Assembly: GCA_039621445.1 (NCBI GenBank)
Contig: CP154955.1
Coordinates: 42,226,733 to 42,290,732, forward strand
Source of the DNA: Euglena gracilis
Lineage: Eukaryota > Euglenida > Euglenophyceae > Euglenales
Reading direction: 5' to 3'
DNA length: 64,000 nt
The position numbers were made by a program, and so were the translations under genes. The notes under the pieces are model-generated. The model was not told the DNA's origin. It ran no database searches and saw only the letters and a list, made by a program, of their open reading frames with translations. This document shows, piece after piece, positions 47,501-56,726 of the stretch. Positions within the stretch are counted from its first letter, which is position 1; each line of letters opens with the position of its first letter.

Positions 47501-49915
47501 TCCGCGATTCAGATCGCGACATTCGCGAATCTGAAAAATTTTCGCGGGAAATGCGACGGAAATCATGGTAATCATGATTCCGATCGCGATTTCCGCGATT
47601 CAGATCGCGACATTCGCGAATCTGAAAAATTTTCGCGGGAAATGCGACGGAAATCATGGTAATCATGATTCCGATCGCGATTTCCGCGATTCAGATCGCG
47701 ACATTCGCGGATCTGAAAAATTTTCGCGGGAAATGCGACGGAAATCATGGTAATCATGATTCCGATCGCGATTTCCGCGATTCAGATCGCGACATTCGCG
47801 GAATCTGAAAAATTTTCGCGGGAAATGCGACGGAAATCATGGTAATCATGATTCCGATCGCGATTTCCGCGATTCAGATCGCGACATTCGCGAATCTGAA
47901 AAATTTTCGCGGGAAATGCGACGGAAATCATGGTAATCATGATTCCGATCGCGATTTCCGCGATTCAGATCGCGACATTCGCGGATCTGAAAAATTTTCG
48001 CGGGAAATGCGACGGAAATCATGGTAATCATGATTCCGATCGCGATTTCCGCGATTCAGATCGCGACATTCGCGAATCTGAAAAATTTTCGCGGGAAATG
48101 CGACGGAAATCATGGTAATCATGATTCCGATCGCGATTTCCGCGATTCAGATCGCGACATTCGCGGATCTGAAAAATTTTCGCGGGAAATGCGACGGAAA
48201 TCATGGTAATCATGATTCCGATCGCGATTTCCGCGATTCAGATCGCGACATTCGCGGATCTGAAAAATTTTCGCGGGAAATGCGACGGAAATCATGGTAA
48301 TCATGATTCCGATCGCGATTTCCGCGATTCAGATCGCGACATTCGCGAATCTGAAAAATTTTCGCGGGAAATGCGACGGAAATCATGGTAATCATGATTC
48401 CGATCGCGATTTCCGCGATTCAGATCGCGACATTCGCGAATCTGAAAAATTTTCGCGGGAAATGCGACGGAAATCATGGTAATCATGATTCCGATCGCGA
48501 TTTCCGCGATTCAGATCGCGACATTCGCGGATCTGAAAAATTTTCGCGGGAAATGCGACGGAAATCATGGTAATCATGATTCCGATCGCGATTTCCGCGA
48601 TTCAGATCGCGACATTCGCGGATCTGAAAAATTTTCGCGGGAAATGCGACGTGAATCATGGTAATCATGATTCCGATCGTGATTTCCGCGATTCAGATCG
48701 CGACATTCGCGGATCTGAAAAATTTTCGCGGGAAATGCGACGGAAATCATGGTAATCATGATTCCGATCGCGATTTCCGCGATTCAGATCGCGACATTCG
48801 CGAATCTGAAAAATTTTCGCGGGAAATGCGACGGAAATCATGGTAATCATGATTCCGATCGCGATTTCCGCGATTCAGATCGCGACATTCGCGGATCTGA
48901 AAAATTTTCGCGGGAAATGCGACGGAAATCATGGTAATCATGATTCCGATCGCGATTTCCGCGATTCAGATCGCGACATTCGCGGAATCTGAAAAATTTT
49001 CGCGGGAAATGCGACGGAAATCATGGTAATCATGATTCCGATCGCGATTTCCGCGATTCAGATCGCGACATTCGCGGATCTGAAAAATTTTCGCGGGAAA
49101 TGCGACGGAAATCATGGTAATCATGATTCCGATCGCGATTTCCGCGATTCAGATCGCGACATTCGCGAATCTGAAAAATTTTCGCGGGAAATGCGACGGA
49201 AATCATGGTAATCATGATTCCGATCGCGATTTCCGCGATTCAGATCGCGACATTCGCGAATCTGAAAAATTTTCGCGGGAAATGCGACGGAAATCATGGT
49301 AATCATGATTCCGATCGCGATTTCCGCGATTCAGATCGCGACATTCGCGGATCTGAAAAATTTTCGCGGGAAATGCGACGGAAATCATGGTAATCATGAT
49401 TCCGATCGCGATTTCCGCGATTCAGATCGCGACATTCGCGAATCTGAAAAATTTTCGCGGGAAATGCGACGGAAATCATGGTAATCATGATTCCGATCGC
49501 GATTTCCGCGATTCAGATCGCGACATTCGCGAATCTGAAAAATTTTCGCGGGAAATGCGACGGAAATCATGGTAATCATGATTCCGATCGCGATTTCCGC
49601 GATTCAGATCGCGACATTCGCGGATCTGAAAAATTTTCGCGGGAAATGCGACGGAAATCATGGTAATCATGATTCCGATCGCGATTTCCGCGATTCAGAT
49701 CGCGACATTCGCGAATCTGAAAAATTTTCGCGGGAAATGCGACGGAAATCATGGTAATCATGATTCCGATCGCGATTTCCGCGATTCAGATCGCGACATT
49801 CGCGAATAAAAAAAGTTTTCGCGGGAAATGCGACGGAAATCGTGGTAATCATGATTCTGATCGCGATTTCCGCGATTCAGATCGCGACATTCGCGAATCT
49901 GAAAAAGATTTTTTT
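41525..49915. repeat. 91-bp satellite array inside the LTR element (about 92 units)
   Basis: The unit is 91 bp, for example 41806-41896. Almost all units are identical apart from a G/A choice in CGCGGATCTG versus CGCGAATCTG. A few are 90 or 92 bp (42769, 43133, 47802 and 48986 regions), two neighbouring units share the deletion CGCGATCTG (44130, 44221), one is a short 27-bp duplication (45551) and one has an extra TC (46786). The first two or three units and the last one are degenerate. Each unit holds a GTAAT-loop hairpin and a second inverted repeat CAGATC-GCG-ACATT-CGC-G-GATCTG. The unit length is not a multiple of 3, and the roughly 62-codon frames on both strands are by-products. Confidence 0.97.
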
Positions 49916-51167
49916 TTCAAGTGTTTTGGCCTGAATGGGTACATACCCATTCCCTATCGTTCCAGATGGAGGTGTGGAAGGTGTGTGAAACAGATTTTGC
50001 GCTTCCCAAACAACAAGGCAACACCTCGTTGTTGGAGTACTTGATGTACGGTTGCGCATTGCAAACCGTAACCAAGTGTTGTTTGTGCGCAAAATCAGGG
50101 TTAGTGTCGTTTTTTGAACTGAACATGCAGAAATGAAACATGGCAAAGCGGAAATTCTCCTTGAGTGCACACATTGGTTGGGAGTGTCAGAGTAGTTGTC
50201 CTGGGTGCGCATGTCGGTCTGGTGGGGTGTGTGTGTGTAAAAATGGGGATGCGCATTTGTAGCTGCTGGGGGGTGTACAGATGTGTCTGAAATCGACACA
50301 TCTGGTGGAAAACGGGGTGTTTGTGCAGCTGGGCGACTACTCGACACCGTACGTACTTCTGGCCATTGGGCTTTCGTCTTGGAACCCAGTGAAACGTGGG
50401 AGGTGTACCGCTACTCGCTTGCCCTGCCTCCTGGGGAACGAAAGTTGGTGTGCCGTTGGGCAGGGGGGTAACTTTCTCGGTACACCCGGTGTAGAAAACG
50501 TTGGTAGGTGTAGTTGAAAACGGGGTAAAAGTTTTGGAAAACGGTGTGGAAAAATTGGTGGTCGTGGGGGGTGGACGCCACAGGTGATGGGGGGTTTAGG
50601 GGGCCAATGAAGAGAATGGAGTTGTGTGCAAACAGCAGGAGTGGGTATCCACTGCCAGCTGGTACTGACGTAACAGGGCTATCCCAAACTTACGTCAACA
50701 CCAAGAATGTTGTGAAACCGAACCCAGTACCCCGAAAATTTTAGCCAGGTGCGGGTTGTGTATGGTGTTGGGACTGATGGGTAGGACACTGTCCAAAATG
50801 CGTCCCAATCACCTACACACAAGGGGGGGTGTATAAGAAAAATATTGGGCGTGAAAAATGAATTTTTACACGTTGGGTTAAAAAAATTGTGTAAATTTTG
50901 GAAAAGTGTTTCCGCTTGGAGAGCTAGTTTCGTGGGGTTGGGGACAGTGCAAGGTCGGGCTCAAAATTCGATTTCTTGCCAAGTTCTCCTTGACCCTTTC
51001 TGTCTTTGCTCAACTTTCCCAGCGGAAATTGGGGAGTGTGGGTGGAGGCCGAAAATTTTCCGGGTACTAACCCAAAAGACTGATGGACAAGAGGGGGGAG
51101 GGTTCATGACGTCCTACCTCCACCTGCTCATCAGCCCAGAGTCTGACCCTTCGGACTTCGGGCTCCC
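49916..51167. other. Spacer between array and Gag ORF, no gene seen
   Basis: Open frames are short (at most 156 codons) and lack recognisable motifs. No protease, RT, RNase H or integrase signature in any frame, although this is where pol would sit after gag. Confidence 0.65.
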
Positions 51168-52799
51168 TCACTCCAGGTCCGAACCGGCCAAATAGCCGGC
51201 AGCGGGCCTTTTGGAGGTATACGCGGAGGTCAACGTGCGCACCGCCATGCGGGGCCCGTTGAAATCCGCGTCCAAAGTCTCATCCCCCTCCCTGCCAGAA
51301 GCCGGGGTTTCCTCCTCCAAACAAGATAACTTGAAACCGACTTTATGGCGGTTGGAGGAGTGACCGTTGTCACCGCGATTCATACCGCGATGGCGGTGGC
51401 TTGGCCGGGGGGAACGAGACCCTGGGCATAGGGATGAGTGGTGATCACTCAATCCGCACAGTGAACAACGAGATTTGTGACGAGATTCAGAATGGCGGGG
51501 TGATCGGTTTCCCGATTTACCGTCAAACCGCCGTGGTGAACGGGCATTCCGTTGACCAGGACTCGTGTATCGGGGTTCTCCCGATGAAGTTGACGAAGAG
51601 GATGATCCGCTTCGCCAAATAAATCGCGATGCCTCGCGATATGAATCACGCTTCTTGGCAGGGGCACCGGGTGACCTACCCCGAGGGGTACCGTGTTTCC
51701 GCTCATCGCGGAACGGGAACCGGGGGCTAATACCGCCGGAACGGGGACCCGATGACCGTGAATTGCCCGACTGGCGTGAAAATCCAGAGGAACCCGAACC
51801 TCGTGATGAGGTCGATCCTCGCGGACTCAAGATACGCCTTCGCGCATCAGGATTCGGACAATCACGAGACATATGTCCCGGGTTATTGCACAAAAAGCAC
51901 AATTTGTCCGTGGATTGATGCGAAGAACGCGGATATCGCGTTTTCGATCCCGTGGTTGGTGGAGTGGGTGAAACCAGTGATTTTTGCACTGCGTTCACCG
52001 AACCAGCCGGTAATCCAGCGGTTGGGTGTGCGTTATACGCGGATTGAATTTGACCAAGAAGCTGTGATAGCTTCAACTGCTTGGAAACGTAATTCCAGCG
52101 TTGGTCAAGAGTCATTGGATGATCCGCTAGCTCCTCACGATGGATATCCTTGATGAGGCTAGGCGTGAAATGCATGAGAACAGCGTCAAACTGTTCACGC
52201 ATTTGCTTTTCACTCAGCTCATCCACTTCAGAGGCAAGTCCCAACCATTTGGCATACCAAAGGTCAATGGACTTCCACTTGCGGTCGGGTGGGGCGCATT
52301 GTCGCCACTTGGTCTCCAAGGTAATCCTGGCGACCAAACTTGAACTGGTGGAAGCGTATTGCTCCACCAGGTCGTCGAAGGAAATGCGGTAGCGAATCAC
52401 GAGTCGCGCGCGCTCCTTCTCATCCCTTGGGAGGCAATCGATGAATTCCATCTTGATCACCTCCGGGTTTGTGTCCTGGGTTGGCCCTTTCAATGCCCAG
52501 TAGTACTCCCAGTCACGGAAAAACTGTCTCCACGTGGTTGGATCACCATCCCACTGGGGTTTCACCTTGTTCGCGATTGCGATGGTGCCCTTGAAGTCTT
52601 TCTGAGGAACCCAATGACCCTCGGTGGTATTCCGTGGATTCGGGCCCGGGTACTCTCGAGCACCAAGCGTATCCTTTCCGGATTCTTGTTGGAATCGCGA
52701 AATTTCTGGTGAAGGTGAATCCTGGTACCGGAAATCCGGTCGCAAACCCTGTTGGTCACCCGTAATAGGGGGACTCCGGTGTGGGGGTATGTCGCGCAT
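51168..52799 (-). CDS. Gag-like protein with two CCHC zinc knuckles
   Basis: 543 residues. Residues about 82-250 form a retrotransposon-Gag-like capsid region opening with QWDGDPTTWRQFFRDWEYYW, a pattern common to Gag of BEL/Pao and related elements. A CX2CX4HX4C knuckle sits at 301-314 (CFLCNNPGHMSRDC). A long Arg/Ser/Gly-rich basic stretch follows, then a second knuckle at 445-458 (CSLCGLSDHHSSLC). The C-terminal 80 residues show no protease D-T/S-G motif. It would package element RNA into particles. The start codon at 52799 overlaps the end of the upstream ORF by 44 nt in the +1 frame, so translation may use frameshifting or reinitiation. The frame is intact. Confidence 0.85.
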   Translation of the reverse strand: MRDIPPHRSPPITGDQQGLRPDFRYQDSPSPEISRFQQESGKDTLGAREYPGPNPRNTTEGHWVPQKDFKGTIAIANKVKPQWDGDPTTWRQFFRDWEYYWALKGPTQDTNPEVIKMEFIDCLPRDEKERARLVIRYRISFDDLVEQYASTSSSLVARITLETKWRQCAPPDRKWKSIDLWYAKWLGLASEVDELSEKQMREQFDAVLMHFTPSLIKDIHREELADHPMTLDQRWNYVSKQLKLSQLLGQIQSAYNAHPTAGLPAGSVNAVQKSLVSPTPPTTGSKTRYPRSSHQSTDKLCFLCNNPGHMSRDCPNPDARRRILSPRGSTSSRGSGSSGFSRQSGNSRSSGPRSGGISPRFPFRDERKHGTPRGRSPGAPAKKRDSYREASRFIWRSGSSSSSTSSGEPRYTSPGQRNARSPRRFDGKSGNRSPRHSESRHKSRCSLCGLSDHHSSLCPGSRSPRPSHRHRGMNRGDNGHSSNRHKVGFKLSCLEEETPASGREGDETLDADFNGPRMAVRTLTSAYTSKRPAAGYLAGSDLE

Positions 52800-55173
52800 G
52801 CAACATGTGACCCACTCCCGGTGTACGGGTTTGGCTCATTCCACGCACAAGCATGGAATGATGGATTTCTTGGTGGAGACTTGGCGGAATCGCCGTGTTT
52901 TCCGAAAATTCGGTTCCCGTAATGGGAAATTGATCCGAAAACTGGGTTTGGGTTGTGGACAAGGCCAATGGTGGTACAATTCGCGGAATCGCGGATTGTG
53001 ACACTCGGGACACGGGTGGTGGTGGTGCATGTGCACCCAGATTCGGGTTGTGGAAACGCGAATCTGGAGCATTTGGCGCATTTTCGGCAATGCATACTGC
53101 CGAATCGTGGTGTGAAACCCGCTGTTGGTTGGACACATTATCCAAACCGACAGACAAGTCATGCACACTTTGCTCCAAATGCTCAACGAGTTGGAGTTGG
53201 CCGCAAATACGGTCAACTTCATCCTCCAAAGCGCGAATACGCTTGCGGTAACGGGAAAAGTCATCCAGATGCGGAATCCTTTCGGAAATTCCGGTGACAT
53301 CTCGGACTAGTTTCCCGTGGGACTCATCCAATAATTGGAGTTGTCCCATTAATGCTTTTACAGCACTTGAGAGGATCTGCAAAGGTGGTGTCACCTTGGT
53401 TGGTGTGGTAGTGGGTGCAACCGGTGCAGGGTCATCCGACAACGCGGTTGTGGTACCCACGGGCAAATTTCCGGGTTGTGGCTTATCCGACAACGCGGAA
53501 ATCCGCTCATCCAACCTGGTAATCTCACCTTGGGTGGATCGGGCATTCCGATTCACCGATTCCTCAAGCCGTAATAGGCTGTTGCAGAATTCCTGCAAGG
53601 TTTCCTGATTACCAGTGAGCATTTTGTCATAAAATGCCTTGAAATTACAGTTCTCGGTAATCCGAGAACTGGAACTTGCAGGTAGAGACTGCATTTCCAT
53701 TACTTTGGTAGACACCGATGCATACCGGGTCTGGAGTTCCCCAAAAGCAGTCTGAATACCGCTAATGTCCGGAACTCGGTGGGAAAGTGCGGAATAGCTC
53801 TGTTGCAAACCCGCAATGGCCGAGTTAATCCCGCCAATGTCGGATTGCAACTGCAACTGCAGGGAATCCTGCCGTTGTGCCATTTCCGCCACTTTCGCGC
53901 TCAGATTGGATAATCCAACCTGATTCGCGTCACAATAGCAGGTTTTCTGCTCCAAACGGGAAAGTCGCTCCTCCAACTGCCGCACATACGTGTGGGGAGC
54001 AAAATTCTCGTTGGCTTGTGACTGCAATTGCCGAAACTTTTCCGTTTCATCGCACAACTGCATAATGCGGTGTTGCGATTCATGGAAAGTTGCGGACAAA
54101 GTGGTGAAATGGTCCATAGACACAAATCCACCATTGTGGGTTGTTGCAGACGAGGAATCTCGTGCATGCAACTGTTGTTGCAAATGCAACAACGCGGATG
54201 AACAGGACTCCATTTGTCCCGATAGGTGTTGTAGTGAGTCATGCAAGTGCAGAAACTTGGAGTCATTCCGCGTTTCCGCTTCATGCATGCATTCACTAAT
54301 TTGCCGGAAGTTTTGCGGGAGTTGTTGGCACATTCTGTCAAAGGTTTCCCGAAAGGTTGCAAGGTCAATACCCGCACTTTCGAAATTCCTTTGGCAATAT
54401 TTGCCAACTTCCTGCAAGTAATTCCAGCAGTGTTCCAGCTTGGTGAAGACATGTTTCTGGTTGTCCTCATCAAACTGAAGCACTTTGTTCAATGCGGTTG
54501 CACACTCTGCAACGCATTGTTGCACATGGTTGAACTGCCTCACAAGGGGGTGATCCCCTGGAAGCCGAACAACAATATCCTGCACATCCTCAGCAGTGAG
54601 GAGTTCACCAGTGCCCTTCCCATAGTCATCCATGGGTTGGGATGTACCGGAGAATTCCGGCACCACTAGGCGAGTCTCCGGTTGCCAAGGTAGTGCGGGA
54701 TAGCACCCGATATCGGGTGGTGGTGGCAAAGCTCTGTAAGGGCTTGCCGGTGGAAGAGCGGGTGGGGGTTGAAAGAAACACGGCGTTTCTAGCCCACCAT
54801 CACCAGAGAAGCCCGGTGGCGGAATCACCACGGGTCTCTCCGGTGTGCGCAGCTGCACCATTGCCGCAGACAGAGGCGAATACCCCCGTTGTGGCAAGGT
54901 GAGTGCGGAAGAGGCCGCATTAGCCTCTGAAGCCGATGATGTGGAGGGCTCATCGCCGACCACTGTCAATGACGACAAGTGTTGCAATTGTGACAATTGA
55001 ACCAATTGTGCCTCATCGGCGTGGGAACTGGAAGCACTTTCACATAAAAGCTTCCAATCCCCAGTTTCTTGGTCAATGTCTTGCAATGATGCCTGTAATA
55101 AGGCATAGTTGAATTGATGGTTGGGGCCTGTGCTTTGCATCTTTCTGATGGCAAAAACAGCAAAAACCCACAA
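52756..55173 (-). CDS. Coiled-coil ORF1 of the LTR element, function unknown
   Basis: 805 residues from 55173; the Met at 55140 (MQSTGPNHQ) is an equally good start. After a Ser/Ala-rich part (about 45-105) and a Pro-rich part (about 110-190), residues about 200-720 are dominated by Gln/Leu/Glu/His-rich helical sequence with heptad-like spacing, suggesting a long coiled coil. The C-terminus (about 735-805) is Pro/His-rich. No enzyme motif is visible. Its place just behind the leader and before the knuckle protein suggests it is the first half of a two-part Gag or a particle-assembly protein. The frame is intact over 2.4 kb, which implies recent selection or a very recent insertion. Confidence 0.75.
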   Translation of the reverse strand: MWVFAVFAIRKMQSTGPNHQFNYALLQASLQDIDQETGDWKLLCESASSSHADEAQLVQLSQLQHLSSLTVVGDEPSTSSASEANAASSALTLPQRGYSPLSAAMVQLRTPERPVVIPPPGFSGDGGLETPCFFQPPPALPPASPYRALPPPPDIGCYPALPWQPETRLVVPEFSGTSQPMDDYGKGTGELLTAEDVQDIVVRLPGDHPLVRQFNHVQQCVAECATALNKVLQFDEDNQKHVFTKLEHCWNYLQEVGKYCQRNFESAGIDLATFRETFDRMCQQLPQNFRQISECMHEAETRNDSKFLHLHDSLQHLSGQMESCSSALLHLQQQLHARDSSSATTHNGGFVSMDHFTTLSATFHESQHRIMQLCDETEKFRQLQSQANENFAPHTYVRQLEERLSRLEQKTCYCDANQVGLSNLSAKVAEMAQRQDSLQLQLQSDIGGINSAIAGLQQSYSALSHRVPDISGIQTAFGELQTRYASVSTKVMEMQSLPASSSSRITENCNFKAFYDKMLTGNQETLQEFCNSLLRLEESVNRNARSTQGEITRLDERISALSDKPQPGNLPVGTTTALSDDPAPVAPTTTPTKVTPPLQILSSAVKALMGQLQLLDESHGKLVRDVTGISERIPHLDDFSRYRKRIRALEDEVDRICGQLQLVEHLEQSVHDLSVGLDNVSNQQRVSHHDSAVCIAENAPNAPDSRFHNPNLGAHAPPPPVSRVSQSAIPRIVPPLALSTTQTQFSDQFPITGTEFSENTAIPPSLHQEIHHSMLVRGMSQTRTPGVGHMLHARHTPTPESPYYG

Positions 55174-55208
55174 AACTAAGCAGTTGTGCTGGCACCAGAG
55201 GGGCTGTA

Positions 55209-55368
55209 ACGGGTAATACCGTACAGAGCCTTCCGGAGCCTGCTCGTCTGCTTAGACGTTGACTAGAAGCCGGGAGCTGACGCTGCGACCGTGTAATAAC
55301 GGTGCAGGGGCTCTCCGCTGCCAGTCAGCGTAGGATCGTAACCAATCTGCTACCAAGTGTAATACTTG
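55209..55368 (-). promoter_or_regulatory. Structured leader: three hairpins with GTAAT(A) loops plus one GCTT hairpin
   Basis: ACGG-GTAATA-CCGT (55209-55222), CGTCT-GCTT-AGACG (55246-55259), ACCGT-GTAATA-ACGGT (55288-55303) and CAAGT-GTAAT-ACTTG (55354-55368), all with perfect stems. Three different stems keep the same loop, which reads UAUUAC or AUUAC in the minus-strand RNA. The position, between PBS and ORF1, is where packaging and dimerisation signals lie in retroelements. Confidence 0.65.
55346..55355 (-). other. Second PBS-like sequence
   Basis: TGGTAGCAGA on the minus strand, inside a 30-bp direct repeat (55331-55360 and 55401-55430) at exactly 70-bp spacing. The copy also includes the first five bases of the LTR border (AGTGT). 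Confidence 0.7.
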
Positions 55369-55415
55369 ATAGCGTTTCTTTCTGTATGGGCTGTATGTGT
55401 AGGATCGTGACCTAA

Positions 55416-55425
55416 TCTGCTACCA
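55416..55425 (-). other. Primer-binding site
   Basis: TGGTAGCAGA starts at the first base after the 5' LTR. Its 10 nt are complementary to the 3' end of animal-type initiator tRNA-Met; the following bases (TTAGGTCACG) do not continue that match, so the real primer may be another tRNA. Confidence 0.75.
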
Positions 55426-55730
55426 AGTGTACGTCTGATCTTCCCTTTTCCCCAAAAAGCCTCGCTTTCGCCTTGGTGCGGACCTACTTAGGGAAGAGAA
55501 AATCAGAGTAACGAAAAACCCTTTTCCCAACTTCCCGAGAAGCAAAGCACAGAGAGAGGATGGGAAAGGATAACGGACTATAATAAGTCCGAGGAAGAAA
55601 GGGAAAATAAATAATATAAAGAATACCACCTGTGGAGAGAGAAGGGGCACCAATTAGGAGATCCTAATAGGATCTGCTTCCATCCTAACTTCCTCAACGG
55701 AAGTGGACAGAAGCATACGCCTGGTACACA
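55426..55730 (-). repeat. LTR, right (5' LTR of the minus-strand element)
   Basis: 305 bp, two differences from 39990-40294. Inverted repeats CGGACT-ATAATA-AGTCCG (55574-55591) and AGATCC-TAATA-GGATCT (55659-55675). An AT-rich stretch at about 55603-55622 reads TTTATATTATTTATT on the minus strand and is a candidate TATA element. Confidence 0.93.
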
Positions 55731-55735
55731 GAAAG
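55731..55735. repeat. Target-site duplication GAAAG (right)
   Basis: Partner of 39985-39989; DIRS sequence resumes immediately with GAAAGCCCTT. Confidence 0.93.
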
Positions 55736-56726
55736 CCCTTAAAAAGGGCAGGGCCATTAGGTTGCATCTTATTTGGCCCAAAATGGCCGCCAATTGCCTT
55801 TTTGACATGTAATCTTTTTTCACAATTTTCCCCAGCTCCTTTTTTATGGTTTTGACTTTCTGGGGGGGCACCTGTGGTTTTCCTTCCTGGAAGTTCAGTT
55901 GAAACCCCAGATGGGTTATAACTTGTGTGGGCTGCAGGGTGGACTTTTTCACATTGATTTTGAATCCAGAATCCAGCAAATCTTTGACAACTGTGTTCAG
56001 GTGATGTTGTAAAATGTTTTGGATGGGGGCCACCAGCAAAATGTCGTCCAGGTAAATAAAGACCTGGATGCCCCTTTTTCTCCACAATTTTTCGAATGTT
56101 TTCATCACTGACATGAAAATTTAGGGCATCACATTCAGCCCAAAGCAGCCTGTTTGAAATTCCCAGGTCTGCCCCCCCACCTGATGCCTTAAAAATGGCC
56201 TGAGGCCTGGATTTACTGGAATATGAAAATAGGCATCTTTTAGGTCTATTTTTGCTGCCCAGTGGCCTTTTTCCAAAACTGGAAAAATGTGTTGGATATG
56301 ATCCAACTTGAAGGGTTTTGCTTGAAACTGCTGATTTATTTCTCTGCAGTCGCTGATCATTCTCCACTTGGTTGTTCCCCCCTCTGGTTTCGAAATTAAA
56401 AACCATGGGATCAAATGCTGGGTGTCTGAATCCCAAACTCGTTTCACTGACCCAGATTTTCGTAATCCAGCAGAATTTTTTCTGCCTGGTTCAGGTCCAG
56501 GTTGGCCCTGGGCTTTGGGTGGGTGGACAATTTTGGGGGATTTACCCAGGGGGGCTGGATTCCATTTCTGATCAGTTGACATGTTGCTGGGGGGGCATTT
56601 TTTGTCCACCATTTTAGACTTTTCTGAAGTCTCTGGTACAGGGGGGTGTCTCCCCATTTTTCCTCCATGGAATTTATTTTCCCAACCAGATGATTTTCTG
56701 GGGGCTGGGTGAGGGGTGTTGGACAT
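55736..56726 (-). pseudogene. DIRS copy 2 reverse transcriptase (right half of split polyprotein)
   Basis: Open from 56726 with MSNTPHPAPRKS through KIDLKDAYFHIPV to GCFGLNVMP. There a CAA to TAA change (TTAGGGCATC at about 56120-56130, against TTGGGGCATC in copy 1) stops it. Downstream the same frame continues with MSVMKTFEKLW and FIYLDDILLVAP, so the YLDD box is preserved after the nonsense codon. The last RT residues run into the GAAAG duplication and the LTR. Upstream, a one-base difference near 56455 separates it from the Gag frame. Confidence 0.8.

Larger units (their letters stand above)
39990..55730 (-). mobile_element. Gag-only LTR retrotransposon carrying a satellite array (15,741 bp)
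   Basis: Seen: two 305-bp direct repeats (39990-40294 and 55426-55730) with two differences, flanked by GAAAG on both sides; a PBS right against the right LTR and a 10-nt purine tract right against the left LTR. This fixes transcription on the minus strand. The interior has two large overlapping ORFs (55173-52756 and 52799-51168), the second with two CCHC knuckles, and no protease, RT, RNase H or integrase. An array of about 92 x 91 bp fills more than half of the interior. Inferred: a non-autonomous element of the TR-GAG kind that needs the enzymes of an autonomous relative. About 0.7% LTR divergence means a recent insertion. Confidence 0.93.

Noticed and set aside
41624-49757. Long series of 62-codon and 61-codon frames on both strands in the 91-bp array
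   Set aside because: They are by-products of the repeat; the unit is not a multiple of three and stops recur in every unit.
41525-49915. CRISPR-like array
   Set aside because: The whole 91-bp unit is repeated; there are no unique spacers, and the context is a eukaryotic retrotransposon.
49916-51167. Hidden pol gene in the LTR element
   Set aside because: No D-T/S-G protease, YxDD, RNase H or integrase HHCC/DDE pattern in any frame, and the spacer is only 1.25 kb.
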